Assembly (NCBI GenBank): GCA_018268465.1
Contig: JAFDWN010000002.1
Location: 283,154 to 347,153 of the forward strand
DNA length: 64,000 nucleotides
Direction: 5' to 3'
Source of the DNA: Actinomycetota bacterium
GTDB lineage: Bacteria > Actinomycetota > Actinomycetes > Mycobacteriales > Mycobacteriaceae
Below, piece after piece: positions 1 through 8,964 of the stretch (within the stretch, counting starts at the first letter, position 1; each line of letters begins with the position of its first letter). The position numbers and the translations under genes were made by a program. The notes under the pieces were generated by a model. That model was not told the origin of the DNA and did not search any database. It worked only from the letters and a program-made list of their open reading frames with translations.

Positions 1-821
1 CGGCGGTCGAGTCGGCCTCCGAACATCCGGTCGCGCATGCGGTGGTGCGCGCGCACCCGGACGCGCCGCCGGTGGTTTCGGAGTTTCAGGCCAGCGCGGG
101 AAACGGTGTGACAGGGACTGTCGGCACGCTGGATGTGGCGGTGGGCCGGCCGTCGTGGGTCGCCCGCGGCCGGGTGGTGCCCGCTGCTCTGGCCGCCGCC
201 CGGCGGGACGGCGAATCGCGCGGCGAGACGGTGGTGTTCGTCGCTGCGGGAGATTCGGTGTGCGGTGCGGTGACGGTGGCCGACGCGGTGAAGGAGTCGG
301 CTGCCGGAGCGGTCGCGGCACTGCACGCGCAGGGGCTGCGCACCATGCTGGTGACCGGCGACAACACGGCCACCGCGCGGGCCATCGCCGCTCAGGTGGG
401 CATCGACGACGTGGTCGCCGAGGTGCTGCCCGAGGGCAAGGTGGAGGTCGTCGACCGGCTGCGTGAGCAGGGCCGGGTGGTGGCGATGGTCGGTGACGGA
501 ATCAACGACGGTCCTGCTCTCAGTTGTGCGGACCTGGGGTTGGCCATCGGCCGGGGCACCGACGTCGCGATCGGCGCCGCCGACATCATCCTGGTGCGCG
601 ACAATCTGGATTCCGTGCCGCAGGCCCTCGGCCTGGCCCGCGCCACGATGCGCACCATCCGCACGAATATGATCTGGGCGTTCGGCTACAACGTGGCGGC
701 GATACCGATCGCCGCGGCCGGGTTCCTCAACCCGCTGATCGCCGGTGCGGCGATGGCGTTCTCGTCATTCCTCGTGGTGTCCAACAGTCTGCGGCTGCGC
801 AACTACGGCGCGGCGAAGTGA
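1..821 (+). CDS. Copper-type P1B ATPase, C-terminal part (CtpA/CtpB-like)
   Basis: This is the 3' part of a heavy-metal P-type ATPase; the frame is open from base 3 and the 5' end lies outside the window. The SEHP motif of P1B ATPases is the first thing read, followed by the MVTGDN nucleotide-binding segment and the hinge motif [10 protein letters not shown]. The last two membrane helices carry YN (in FGYNVAA) and M-x-x-SS (in AMAFSSF), the pair that marks Cu(I)-transporting members. The enzyme would export or deliver Cu(I) across the cytoplasmic membrane at the cost of ATP. It converges on a CopD-CtaG fusion gene seven bases away, the same arrangement as ctpB (Rv0103c) and Rv0102 in M. tuberculosis, so a CtpB orthologue is likely. 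CtpA and CtpB cannot be separated from this fragment. Confidence 0.93.
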   Translation, partial: AVESASEHPVAHAVVRAHPDAPPVVSEFQASAGNGVTGTVGTLDVAVGRPSWVARGRVVPAALAAARRDGESRGETVVFVAAGDSVCGAVTVADAVKESAAGAVAALHAQGLRTMLVTGDNTATARAIAAQVGIDDVVAEVLPEGKVEVVDRLREQGRVVAMVGDGINDGPALSCADLGLAIGRGTDVAIGAADIILVRDNLDSVPQALGLARATMRTIRTNMIWAFGYNVAAIPIAAAGFLNPLIAGAAMAFSSFLVVSNSLRLRNYGAAK

Positions 822-828
822 GCCGGGG

Positions 829-2793
829 TCACCGCCGCGTGCGCGACAACTCACGCAGCATCTCGTTGTAGGCGTCCAGTTCGTCGTCGTAGCCGCCGTC
901 GCTGTGGCGGTCGTGGCGGGCGCCCGCGCGGCGGTCCTGGCGTGCCCATTGCGCCACCAGCGCCACGACGACCATGATGACGGGCAATTCGCTTGTCCCC
1001 CACGCGATCGCGCCGCCCACCTGCTGGTCGTCGGACAGGCTTTCCAGCCATGGCAGCCCGACGTGGCCGTAGAACGTTCCGCCGATGACCGACGTCATCG
1101 TCATGGTTGCGATGCCGAAGAAGGCGTGGAAGGGCATCACCGCGAACAGCAGCCCGAGGCGCCCCAGGAACGGCAGCCGCCGCAGGCCGGGGTCGACGCC
1201 GATGATGCCCCAATAGAACAGGTAACCCACGATCAGGAAGTGCACGCTCATCAGCTCGTGCCCCCAGTGGTAGCGCACCAGGGTGTCGAACAACGGCGTG
1301 AAGTACACGGCGTACAGCGACCCGACGAACAGGACGAACGCGGTGACGGGATGGCCGAGGAACGCCGTCACCTTCGAATGCACCAGCCACATCACCCATT
1401 CCCGCGGTCCCGGCGGTCCGCCCGCCGCCGCGGGAAGTGCCCGCAGCGCGAGGGTGATGGGGGCGCCGAGCACGAGCAGCACCGGGATGAACATGTTCAG
1501 CGCCATGTGCTCACCCATGTGCACGCTGAACATCGCCGATCCGTACGCCCGGGTGCCCGAACTGGTGGCGAGCAGCATCGCCAGGCAGCCCGTCGCCCAT
1601 GCGATGGTTCGCCCGACGGGCCAGCGGTCACCGCGCCGCCGCAGCCGCACCACGCCGGCGGCGTAGAGCAGGCCCAGCGTCACCGCGGCGACCCCGAGGA
1701 ACGGGTCGAACCGCCAGGTGGTCAGGAGGGTCACGACGCTCACCGGTCCGGGCAGTTCGTAGCCGAGGAAGACGTCCCACGCGGTGAACTCGTGCACCGC
1801 GAACCGCGGTGGGGCCTGGGTCGCCATCGCCGACATCGCGCCCAGGGCCGCGATCATCGCCAATGCGCAAGCCATGGTCACCGGTCCCGCGACGCGCCGT
1901 GACCGGACGAGCGCGACGACGCCGGTCAACCACACGGCGCCGATGAGCAGCCCCGACAGCAGCGCCAGCCGCCCGTAGTCCGACGCCAGCAGCGGGGTGC
2001 CGGTGACCATCAACGTGACCAGCGTCGCCCCGTAGATGATCGCGGCCGCCCCGGCGATCGCGCAGAGGGTGTGCGTGCGGCGCTGCAGCGCCGGCTCGTG
2101 CGGCGCGCCGACCGCCGCGGCTGCGGTCAGTCCGACCAGGATCGCGACGGCGACGGCGAACACGATCGCCGCGCTGGTCGCGATGTCGTGGTCGGGTCCT
2201 TGACCGGCGTTGCCGGTGACCGGCACGGCGAGGACACCGATCACCGCGGGGATGAGCAGCACTCCGTGGCCGATCCACCGCAGGGTGAACCGCGATCCGA
2301 CTGCCGTCACCGCCGCGCATACGGCGGCGGCGCACCAGCCGCGGGCCGATTCGGATGCCGCCAGGGCATCGCCGATCGCCCCGCTGCCGATCAGTCTGCT
2401 CACCGGGGCGCCCGCCGCGGTGGCGGCCTCGACCACCACCATCGCCGAGGCGACCACCGCCCAGCAGATGGCGGCGCGTTCGACCGACAGGTGCAACCGG
2501 AACGCCGCCGGATCGATCCGGCCCTCCGCGTCGGGCACCGATGTCACCACGATCACCACGAGCACCCCGAGGCACAGTGCCCCGGTGAGGGTGCCGGCGA
2601 AGTGGCCGACGAGTTGGGCGGCGCTGGTCGGATCCCCGGGATAGGACGCACCGGTTCCGCTCAGTCGTCGCGGCCCCGCAGCCAGCGCATAACCGGCCAG
2701 CGCTGCGGCGACCAGCGCGGTCCCGGCCAGTAGCCCCGGCACCGCCCACCGGTCGAACCGGCGCACCGGTGTCGGTGCCTGCCCCATCGTCAT
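829..2793 (-). CDS. CopD/CtaG fusion membrane protein (Rv0102-like)
   Basis: A 654-residue polytopic membrane protein. The N-terminal half is a CopD-like helix bundle; the C-terminal third matches the caa3-type cytochrome oxidase assembly protein CtaG, with the histidine-rich segments HMGEHMALN, YHWGHELMSVHF and MPFHAFFG that suit copper or heme-copper handling. The length is close to that of Rv0102 in M. tuberculosis. The ATG at 2793 was chosen because GGAGG stands five bases upstream; an in-frame ATG 36 bases earlier has no such site. It converges on the copper ATPase and diverges from a PepSY protein across a 23-bp dyad that could control both. The likely role is copper import or delivery to cytochrome oxidase. 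The domain calls come from established families; the copper role is inferred. Confidence 0.88.
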   Translation of the reverse strand: MTMGQAPTPVRRFDRWAVPGLLAGTALVAAALAGYALAAGPRRLSGTGASYPGDPTSAAQLVGHFAGTLTGALCLGVLVVIVVTSVPDAEGRIDPAAFRLHLSVERAAICWAVVASAMVVVEAATAAGAPVSRLIGSGAIGDALAASESARGWCAAAVCAAVTAVGSRFTLRWIGHGVLLIPAVIGVLAVPVTGNAGQGPDHDIATSAAIVFAVAVAILVGLTAAAAVGAPHEPALQRRTHTLCAIAGAAAIIYGATLVTLMVTGTPLLASDYGRLALLSGLLIGAVWLTGVVALVRSRRVAGPVTMACALAMIAALGAMSAMATQAPPRFAVHEFTAWDVFLGYELPGPVSVVTLLTTWRFDPFLGVAAVTLGLLYAAGVVRLRRRGDRWPVGRTIAWATGCLAMLLATSSGTRAYGSAMFSVHMGEHMALNMFIPVLLVLGAPITLALRALPAAAGGPPGPREWVMWLVHSKVTAFLGHPVTAFVLFVGSLYAVYFTPLFDTLVRYHWGHELMSVHFLIVGYLFYWGIIGVDPGLRRLPFLGRLGLLFAVMPFHAFFGIATMTMTSVIGGTFYGHVGLPWLESLSDDQQVGGAIAWGTSELPVIMVVVALVAQWARQDRRAGARHDRHSDGGYDDELDAYNEMLRELSRTRR

Positions 2794-2831
2794 TGCGCCC
2801 TCCGCCTGTGGACAACTCGCGGCACGCACGA

Positions 2832-2854
2832 GTCTACGACTGTGTGTCGTAGAC
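2832..2854. promoter_or_regulatory. Dyad operator, BlaI/CopY-like
   Basis: A perfect inverted repeat of two 9-bp arms, GTCTACGAC and GTCGTAGAC, around TGTGT. It lies in the divergent intergenic region, 39 bp before the CopD/CtaG start and 85 bp before the PepSY start. The TACGAC...GTCGTA core resembles operators of the BlaI/MecI/CopY family. Which regulator binds is inference. Confidence 0.55.
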
Positions 2855-2939
2855 GCTTGCGGGAACTTTCCCGGCCCCGGCGCCGACCAACTGTATCCGG
2901 GGAACAGCCCGCATCAGCCCGCCGTCGAAAGCAGCCCAC

Positions 2940-4388
2940 GTGAGCCATACGCCGCTCGAAGAACCCACCGAACCCGCCGACCCGGACCTGGCGGGCACCG
3001 TATCCGCCGGTCCCGGAACCGCGTGGGACAGGTTCCGTCCGCTGCTGGTGCGGCTGCATTTCTACGCCGGACTGTTCATCGGTCCGTTCATCCTGGTGGC
3101 GGCCGCCACCGGGTTGATGTACGCGCTCATTCCCCAGATCGACCAGATGGCGACACGCCACGAACGCACGGTCGCGGTGGTCGGCGACCACACGGTGCCG
3201 CTGGCCCAACAGCTGGCCGCGGTGCGCGCCGCCCACCCGGAGGGTGCGGTGGAGAGTATCCGGCCGCCGGCACGCCCGGACGAGACGACCCGGGTCACGC
3301 TGGCCGTCGACGACGTACCCGCGGACTACACCCGGACGGTGTTCGTCGATCCGTACACCGGCGAGGTGCGCGGCGCGCTGACCACCTACGGCGAGTGGAT
3401 GCCGCTGCGGGCGTGGTTCGACGAATTGCACCGCAACCTGCACCTGGGTGCGCTCGGCCGTAACTACAGCGAGCTGGCGGCCAGCTGGTTGTGGGTGGTG
3501 GCGCTGGCCGGGCTGGCGTTGTGGATCGGGCACCGCCGGCGCACCGGCGCAGCGGGTCGGCTGTTCGTGGCCGACCGGGGCACCTCCGGCAGGCGGCGTC
3601 TGCTCTCCTGGCACGGCGCGATCGGCGGGTGGATCATCGTGGGCCTGCTCGGTCTGTCCGTCACCGGTATGACGTGGTCGCGGTTCGCCGGCGAATCGAT
3701 CAACACCCTGCAGGAACAGCTGCGGACGACGCCACCGTCGGTCGACACCTCCCTGACCGGGGCCGCGTCGGGTTCGGGGTCGGGCGGCCACCACGGCGGC
3801 GCCACAGCGCCCGCGCCCGCAGAGCTCAGCGCGGCGCAGGCGGTGGCGGGTGTCGACGTCGTGGCGCGTGCGGCGCAGGACGCCGGCCTGCGCGGCCCGA
3901 TGTGGATGTATCCGCCGTCCGGCCCTGACGAGGGGTGGCTGGTCAAGGAGCGCAAACGGGATTGGCCCACCCGCTACGACGCGGTGTCTGTCGATCCGCG
4001 GACCGGCGCCGTCACCGACCGGGTGGACGACGCCGACTGGCCGGTATTCGCCAAACTCACCTCCTGGGCCATCGATGCGCATATGGGCGTGCTGTTCGGC
4101 CTGGTCAACCAGATCCTGTTGGCGCTGACGGCCGCGGGGCTGATCGCCTCGGTGCTCATCGGCTACCGCATGTGGTGGCGGCGACGGCCTACCCGCGGCG
4201 GCCCTCCGCGGGCACCGCGGCGCGGCGCGCTGGGATACCTCAAACCCCACGAGGCGGTCGGCGTGGTGGTGGTGCTGGCCGCGGTCGGCTGGTTCGCCCC
4301 GCTGTTCGGGGTGACGCTGGCCGCGTTCGTCGCACTCGACGCCGCCGCGGGCTGGTGGCAGGCCCGCCGTTCGGTGTCGCGGCCGTGA
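2940..4388 (+). CDS. PepSY-associated membrane protein
   Basis: A 482-residue protein of the PepSY-TM type. Four membrane segments can be read: near residues 35-60 (HFYAGLFIGPF), 180-200, 225-245 (LSWHGAIGGWIIVGLL) and 380-405, with large external loops between them. The conserved histidines LHFYAG, ELHRNLHLG and SWHG are typical of this family, which often accompanies iron- or copper-handling genes, and a GGHHGG run sits in the second loop. It starts at GTG 2940. Its TGA overlaps the GTG of the next gene (GTGA), so the two are probably co-translated. Position beside a copper ATPase and CopD/CtaG suggests a role in metal homeostasis or metal reduction at the membrane; the substrate is not shown by the sequence. 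Confidence 0.82.
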   Translation: MSHTPLEEPTEPADPDLAGTVSAGPGTAWDRFRPLLVRLHFYAGLFIGPFILVAAATGLMYALIPQIDQMATRHERTVAVVGDHTVPLAQQLAAVRAAHPEGAVESIRPPARPDETTRVTLAVDDVPADYTRTVFVDPYTGEVRGALTTYGEWMPLRAWFDELHRNLHLGALGRNYSELAASWLWVVALAGLALWIGHRRRTGAAGRLFVADRGTSGRRRLLSWHGAIGGWIIVGLLGLSVTGMTWSRFAGESINTLQEQLRTTPPSVDTSLTGAASGSGSGGHHGGATAPAPAELSAAQAVAGVDVVARAAQDAGLRGPMWMYPPSGPDEGWLVKERKRDWPTRYDAVSVDPRTGAVTDRVDDADWPVFAKLTSWAIDAHMGVLFGLVNQILLALTAAGLIASVLIGYRMWWRRRPTRGGPPRAPRRGALGYLKPHEAVGVVVVLAAVGWFAPLFGVTLAAFVALDAAAGWWQARRSVSRP

Positions 4389-4975
4389 TCGCCGACGTCA
4401 CCCTGCGCTGGGTGGTCACGGTCCTGTTCGCACTTGGCGCGGCCGAATGCGTGCTGGCGATCGCGTCGACGCATCGCAGGCCCGTTCCGCTGATCGGCCG
4501 ACTGCTGCATCTAGTGATGGCGGTGGCGATGGCTGTCATGGCGTGGCCGCGCGGGGCCGAGCTGCCGACCGCCGCACCGATGGTGTTCTTTGCGGCCGCG
4601 GCCGCCTGGTTCGCCGGGGTCACCCTCACGACGGCGCGGTCTGGCCGCCTCGTCGAGGGCTACCACACGTTGATGATGGCGGCGATGGCGTGGATGTACG
4701 CGGTGATGAACGGCGCGGTGCTGCCCGGGCAGGCCGCACACGGCACCGAGCACACCATGTCCGGGATGGGGCATGCGGCCGGCTATCCGATGTGGATCAC
4801 CGCCGTCAACTGGTGGTGGACGGTCGTATTCGCCGTCGCTGCGCCGTGGTGGCTGTGGCGGTACTTCGCGTCGCGCCGCGCGGGCACCGCTGCGCTGTCC
4901 GTGCCGCATCTCGGAGCGCTGTGCCAGGCGCTGATGGCCGCGGGGATGGCAATCATGTTCGGGGTGATGCTGTAG
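4385..4975 (+). CDS. DUF5134-type membrane protein
   Basis: A 196-residue integral membrane protein with about six hydrophobic helices, starting at GTG 4385, which overlaps the stop of the PepSY gene. It fits the actinobacterial DUF5134 family, whose function is unknown. A methionine- and histidine-rich loop (HGTEHTMSGMGH near residue 120) and several TM histidines and methionines resemble copper-binding membrane proteins; together with the copper-related neighbours this makes a copper role reasonable but unproven. A much longer reading in the same frame begins at 3935 inside the PepSY gene and was not used, because its first 150 residues are an arginine-rich out-of-frame reading of that gene. 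Confidence 0.75.
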   Translation: MIADVTLRWVVTVLFALGAAECVLAIASTHRRPVPLIGRLLHLVMAVAMAVMAWPRGAELPTAAPMVFFAAAAAWFAGVTLTTARSGRLVEGYHTLMMAAMAWMYAVMNGAVLPGQAAHGTEHTMSGMGHAAGYPMWITAVNWWWTVVFAVAAPWWLWRYFASRRAGTAALSVPHLGALCQALMAAGMAIMFGVML

Positions 4976-4978
4976 CCG

Positions 4979-5767
4979 TCACGCCGCGGAGTCGTCGGTG
5001 GGTCGCAGATGCCCGCGTCGCCGCCGGTCCAGCGACGCCGGGGCGGCCGGCACCGCCGGCGCCTCGGGCACGGCGTCCGGCACGTCGGGACTCCCCGACC
5101 GGCTGTCGCGCTCGCCGCGCCACACCAGCAGCGCCGCCGCCGCCAGCGCCAGCACGGGCAGGTGACTGATCATCCGTGCGGTGGTGACCTGCCCGGCGAC
5201 GGCGTCGGCGGCGACGTAGCAGGCCAGCACCACCGCGTAGGCCCCGGCCACGCAGGCCAGGCCGGCTGCCAGACGCGGGCGCAGGGCGGCGGCCAGACCC
5301 GCGAGTCCAAGCGCAGCCGACCATGCGGTGGATTCGTTGAGCAGGTGCGCACCCGTCGCGGCGCCGTGATGACCGGCGACGAGTCCGAAGTCGACGCCTG
5401 CCGCCTGCGCGACGGCCAGTGCGAGCTGGATCAGCCCGACGGCCGCCAGCGTCGCGCGCGGACCGCGGTGCGGGTTGCCGACCGGTCGGGCCGGGTCGGG
5501 GTCCGCGGGGGCACCGGGGTCCGCGGGTCCTGGTGTCGCGCCGCGGACCAGGCTCCGCAGCTGGAGCGCTTGGTCCTGCGCGAGGGCGAACCATGCGGCG
5601 CACTGGGCGCAGCCCCGCACATGCTCGTCGACCCGCGCCGAGGGCACCGGTTCGCGCTCGCCGTCGATGCGCGCCGACAACGCCTCCCGCGCGACCTCGC
5701 ATTCCACCTGTCCATAGTCCCGCACGGCGCGACTCGGCGGGGCGGGCGGGCGTATTCGTCCGGACAT
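4979..5767 (-). CDS. Zinc-finger (zf-HC2) anti-sigma-like membrane protein
   Basis: A protein of up to 262 residues with an N-terminal zf-HC2 domain (CEVAREALSARIDGE, then HVRGCAQC with the H-x3-C-x2-C zinc ligands) followed by about six hydrophobic helices. This resembles Rv0093c of M. tuberculosis, a predicted anti-sigma factor that also lies near a ctp copper ATPase gene. The zinc domain would sit in the cytoplasm and hold an ECF sigma factor; no sigma gene is adjacent here, so the partner is unknown. The start is uncertain: ATG 5767 is the furthest, GTG 5725 lies just before the conserved domain, and neither has a clear ribosome binding site. It converges on the DUF5134 gene with three bases between. 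Confidence 0.75.
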   Translation of the reverse strand: MSGRIRPPAPPSRAVRDYGQVECEVAREALSARIDGEREPVPSARVDEHVRGCAQCAAWFALAQDQALQLRSLVRGATPGPADPGAPADPDPARPVGNPHRGPRATLAAVGLIQLALAVAQAAGVDFGLVAGHHGAATGAHLLNESTAWSAALGLAGLAAALRPRLAAGLACVAGAYAVVLACYVAADAVAGQVTTARMISHLPVLALAAAALLVWRGERDSRSGSPDVPDAVPEAPAVPAAPASLDRRRRGHLRPTDDSAA

Positions 5768-5769
5768 GC

Positions 5770-5808
5770 CGAAAGACCCGGCCGGGAGGGGTCCGACCGG
5801 GTCCTTCC
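5770..5808 (-). terminator. Hairpin after dctA
   Basis: GAAAGACCCGGCCGG on the plus strand pairs imperfectly with CCGACCGGGTCCTTC (one G-T mismatch in a stem of about 14 bp) across a short G-rich loop. It lies 11 bases past the dctA stop codon. There is no long T run, as is usual in mycobacterial terminators. Confidence 0.6.
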
Positions 5809-5818
5809 ATCACACGCC

Positions 5819-7216
5819 CTATGCCGTGGCAGGGACCTTCGCCTGCGACGGTTCTTCGGCGCGCGGGTGGTGCGGATGGTCGTCGACCATCGTCAGCTCG
5901 TCGAAGGGATCCTTCCCATCGAGAACCGTCTTGACCTGTGCCTTGTCGATCGTCTTGGTCCACGAGCCGACCAGCAGGGTGGCGACCGCGTTGCCCGAGA
6001 AGTTGGTGACCGCGCGGGCCTCGGACATGAACCGGTCGATCCCGACGATCAGGCCGACGCCGTCGAGCAGGTCGGGGCGGTGGGCCTGCAGGCCGCCGGC
6101 CAGGGTGGCCAGCCCGGCGCCGGTGACGCCGGCCGCACCCTTGGAGGCCACGATCATGAACACCAGCAGACCGATCTGCTCGCTGACCGACAGCGGGTCG
6201 CCCAGGGCGCTGGCGATGAACAGCGAGGCCATCGTCAGGTAGATCGCGGTGCCGTCCAGGTTGAACGAGTAGCCGGTCGGAACCACCACGCCGACGGTGC
6301 TTCGGTCGACGCCCAGGTGCTCCATCTTGGCGATGAGCCGGGGCAGAGCCGACTCGGACGACGAGGTGGAGATGATGAGGATGTACTCGCGGGCCAGGTA
6401 CTTGATCAGCTTGAAGATGGACACGCCGGACACGACGCGCAGCATCGAACCGAGCACACCGAAGACGAAGATCGCGCAGGTGATGTAGAAGCCCAGCATG
6501 AGGGTGAGCAGCTGGGTGACCGCGGCCCAGCCGGTCTGGCCGACGACGTTGGCGATGGCGCCGAACGCACCGATCGGGGCGAGCCAGAGGATCATCACCA
6601 GAACCTTGAACACCAGCCGCTGCAGATGCTCGATGCCGCGCAGGATCGGCTCACCCGCCGAGCCCATGGCCTGAACCGCGAATCCGACGAGCAGCGCGAC
6701 GAACAGGGCCTGCAACACGCTGCCCTCGGTCAGCGCGGAGAACAGCGACGTCGGGATGATGTTCTGCACGAAGTCCATCAATCCGCCTGCCTCGTGGGCT
6801 TTTTCGGCGAGCTCCGCACCCTTGCCCGCGGCGCTTTCGGAGATGTGCATTCCGGAGCCGGGATGGAGCAGGTTGCCGACGAGCAGGCCGATCGCGAGGG
6901 CGAACGTGGACATCGCGAGGAAGTAGACGAAGGCCAGGCCGCCGACCTTACCGACGGTGGCGGCCTTGCGGACCGAGCCGATGCCCAAAACGATCGTGCA
7001 GAAGATGACCGGGGCGATCATCATCTTGATGAGGGATACGAACATCGTGCCGAGTACGCCGACGCTCTTGCCGACCTCCGGGGCGAGGATGCCGACGCCG
7101 ACACCGGCGATCACCGCGATGATGACGGCGATGTACAGCCAGTGGGTGCGATCCTTCTTCTGCCGCGGTGGCGCCGGCGGCTCGATCGCCGCCGACTTGT
7201 CCAGATTACTGCTCAT
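5819..7216 (-). CDS. dctA: C4-dicarboxylate:cation symporter DctA
   Basis: A 465-residue member of the DAACS (SLC1-like) family that would import succinate, fumarate or malate with protons or sodium. Eight or more helices are visible, with the re-entrant signatures STSSSESALPRL (serine-rich HP1 loop) and GYSFNLDGTAIYL (TM7, carrying the N-x-D-G-T substrate and cation residues). The length is normal for DctA. ATG 7216 was chosen over an upstream reading because GGAGG lies seven bases before it. It is divergent from a CitA/DcuS-type two-component system, which is the expected regulator. A CRP-like site and a direct repeat occupy the shared control region, and a hairpin follows the gene. Confidence 0.92.
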   Translation of the reverse strand: MSSNLDKSAAIEPPAPPRQKKDRTHWLYIAVIIAVIAGVGVGILAPEVGKSVGVLGTMFVSLIKMMIAPVIFCTIVLGIGSVRKAATVGKVGGLAFVYFLAMSTFALAIGLLVGNLLHPGSGMHISESAAGKGAELAEKAHEAGGLMDFVQNIIPTSLFSALTEGSVLQALFVALLVGFAVQAMGSAGEPILRGIEHLQRLVFKVLVMILWLAPIGAFGAIANVVGQTGWAAVTQLLTLMLGFYITCAIFVFGVLGSMLRVVSGVSIFKLIKYLAREYILIISTSSSESALPRLIAKMEHLGVDRSTVGVVVPTGYSFNLDGTAIYLTMASLFIASALGDPLSVSEQIGLLVFMIVASKGAAGVTGAGLATLAGGLQAHRPDLLDGVGLIVGIDRFMSEARAVTNFSGNAVATLLVGSWTKTIDKAQVKTVLDGKDPFDELTMVDDHPHHPRAEEPSQAKVPATA

Positions 7217-7270
7217 TGTGTTCCTCCAGAGTCGACGTGAATGTGGTCTGCAACGATGGTGGGGGACCCC

Positions 7271-7284
7271 GTGAGCCAGGTCAC
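7271..7284. promoter_or_regulatory. CRP-type binding site
   Basis: GTGA-N6-TCAC (GTGAGCCAGGTCAC) matches the core of the mycobacterial CRP consensus TGTGA-N6-TCACA. It lies 54 bp upstream of the dctA start, in the region shared with the sensor kinase gene, so cAMP-dependent carbon control of dicarboxylate uptake is plausible. Confidence 0.5.
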
Positions 7285-7290
7285 GTTTTA

Positions 7291-7307
7291 GTTCATTACG
7301 TTCATTC
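7291..7307. promoter_or_regulatory. Tandem GTTCATT repeat
   Basis: Two direct copies of GTTCATT, with start points 9 bp apart, stand between dctA and the sensor kinase gene. Tandem AT-rich repeats of this kind are typical binding sites for CitB/DcuR-type response regulators; assignment to the regulator encoded at 8961 is inference. Confidence 0.4.
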
Positions 7308-7362
7308 CCGTGGGGTGGAAAGACAGTCGGCGCCATATGCCGGCGGGAAGGTGGAGTGCGGG

Positions 7363-8964
7363 GTGAGCAGGTGGTGGCCGCGGTCGCTGGCCGGTCAGGC
7401 GATTGCGCTGCAGATCGCGGTGATCGCCGTGATCGTGCTGGCAGGCAGCGGGCTGGCTCTGCTCGATGCGCGCCGCGACGGGGACGCCGCCGCCCGCCAG
7501 CAGGTGATCGGGATCGCCACGTCGATCGCCGATTCGCCGTCGACGGCCCAGGCCATCGAGTCGGGGCGGGCCACGGAGATCCTGCAGCCGGTGACCGAGG
7601 CGGTGCGCCGCGACACCGGCATCGCGTTCATCACGATCATGGATCCGAACGGAATCCGGTTCACCCACACCGATCCTCGCCAGATCGGCGGGCACTATCT
7701 GGGCACCGTCGAGCCCGCGCTGCGTGGCGAGGTGTTCAGCGAGATCTACACCGGCACCCTGGGGCCGTCGATCCGCGCGGTCGCCCCGGTGCGCGACGGC
7801 GACGGCCGGATCGTGGGGTTGGTGTCGGCGGGTATCACCCAGCAGACGCTCGCCGAGCGCTGGCGGGAACAGGTTCCGGTGATCGCCGCGGTGACGGCGA
7901 CGGCGCTGGTGGTGTCGCTGGTGGGAGTGTGGGCGATTCGGCGGCGGCTGCTGCGCCAGACCCACGGATTGCGGCCGGACGAACTGCGGGTGATGTACGA
8001 ACACCACGACGCGATCCTGCATTCGGTGTCGGAGGGGTTGATCGTGCTCGACCGCGACGGCGTGGTCCTGGCCAACGACGAGGCGCGCCGGCTGTTGGCC
8101 CTGCCGCCGGGACCGGTGCACCGGGAGGATCTGCCCGAATTCCTGCACACCTACGGGGCCGGCGCCCGCGACGAGTTACAGGTCACCGACGAACGGGTCC
8201 TGGTGGTCAACCGCTCCTCGGTGCGCGGCGGCGCGGGCGGGCGCACGTCGCGGACGGCCCACAATTCCGAGGTCGTCACGATCCGTGATCGCACCGAATT
8301 GCAGGGCGCGCTGGGCGAACTCAGCTCGCTGAAGGTGCTCGCCGATTCGCTGCGCGCGCAGGCCCACGAGGCCGCCAACAAGCTGCACACCGTGATCACG
8401 ATGGTGGAGATGGGCCGCCCCGAGGAGGCCGTGAAATTCGCGACCAACGAACTGGAGCTCTCGCAGCGGCTGGTCGACAGGCTGTCCGAATCGGTGGGTG
8501 AACCCGCGCTGGTGGCGTTGTTGCTCGGCAAGACCGCGCAGGCCGACGAGCGGGGCATCACCCTGACGATCACCGAGGACACCCACCTGCCGTCGGGGGC
8601 GGACGATCTCGCGGCGGATCTGCCGTTGACAGGACAGGAAATGGTCACGGTGCTGGGCAATTTGATCGACAATGCGATGGACGCCTGTGATCGCGACGAC
8701 CCATGGGTGGAGGTGACGGTGAGTCTGGATGAGGACCGCCTGCTGTTCCGTGTCGCCGACAGCGGATCGGGGATGGACGCCGAAACGTTCCAGCGCGCGA
8801 TGCAGCGCGGCTACTCGACCAAGGCGGGTCACGACCCCGGCCAGCACGGCCTGGGCCTGGCCCTGGTGGCGCAGGTGGTCAAACGGCACGACGGTTCGCT
8901 GACCGCCGACGTCACGTACGGCTCGGTGGTGACCGCGACGGTGCGGCGGGTGGTGATGTCGTGA
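7363..8964 (+). CDS. Sensor histidine kinase, CitA/DcuS family
   Basis: A 533-residue membrane sensor that would detect an external C4-dicarboxylate or citrate. Domains in order: TM1 (residues about 13-35), an extracytoplasmic Cache-like sensor (about 40-165), TM2 (about 170-190), a cytoplasmic PAS region (SVSEGLIVLDRDG), the Spo0B-type dimerisation box with phospho-acceptor His335 in AHEAANKLHT, and a HATPase_c domain (N box NLIDNAMDAC, G1 DSGSGMD, G2 GQHGLGLALV). GTG 7363 was taken, with GGTGGAG eight bases upstream; GTG 7351 is possible. The stop overlaps the start of the response regulator by GTGA. The gene is divergent from dctA, which it most likely controls. Confidence 0.9.
   Translation: MSRWWPRSLAGQAIALQIAVIAVIVLAGSGLALLDARRDGDAAARQQVIGIATSIADSPSTAQAIESGRATEILQPVTEAVRRDTGIAFITIMDPNGIRFTHTDPRQIGGHYLGTVEPALRGEVFSEIYTGTLGPSIRAVAPVRDGDGRIVGLVSAGITQQTLAERWREQVPVIAAVTATALVVSLVGVWAIRRRLLRQTHGLRPDELRVMYEHHDAILHSVSEGLIVLDRDGVVLANDEARRLLALPPGPVHREDLPEFLHTYGAGARDELQVTDERVLVVNRSSVRGGAGGRTSRTAHNSEVVTIRDRTELQGALGELSSLKVLADSLRAQAHEAANKLHTVITMVEMGRPEEAVKFATNELELSQRLVDRLSESVGEPALVALLLGKTAQADERGITLTITEDTHLPSGADDLAADLPLTGQEMVTVLGNLIDNAMDACDRDDPWVEVTVSLDEDRLLFRVADSGSGMDAETFQRAMQRGYSTKAGHDPGQHGLGLALVAQVVKRHDGSLTADVTYGSVVTATVRRVVMS

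Noticed and set aside
5009-7240. A 743-residue open frame opposite dctA and the zinc-finger gene
   Set aside because: Composition rich in Asp, Gln, Arg and His without motifs; it is the shadow of dctA.
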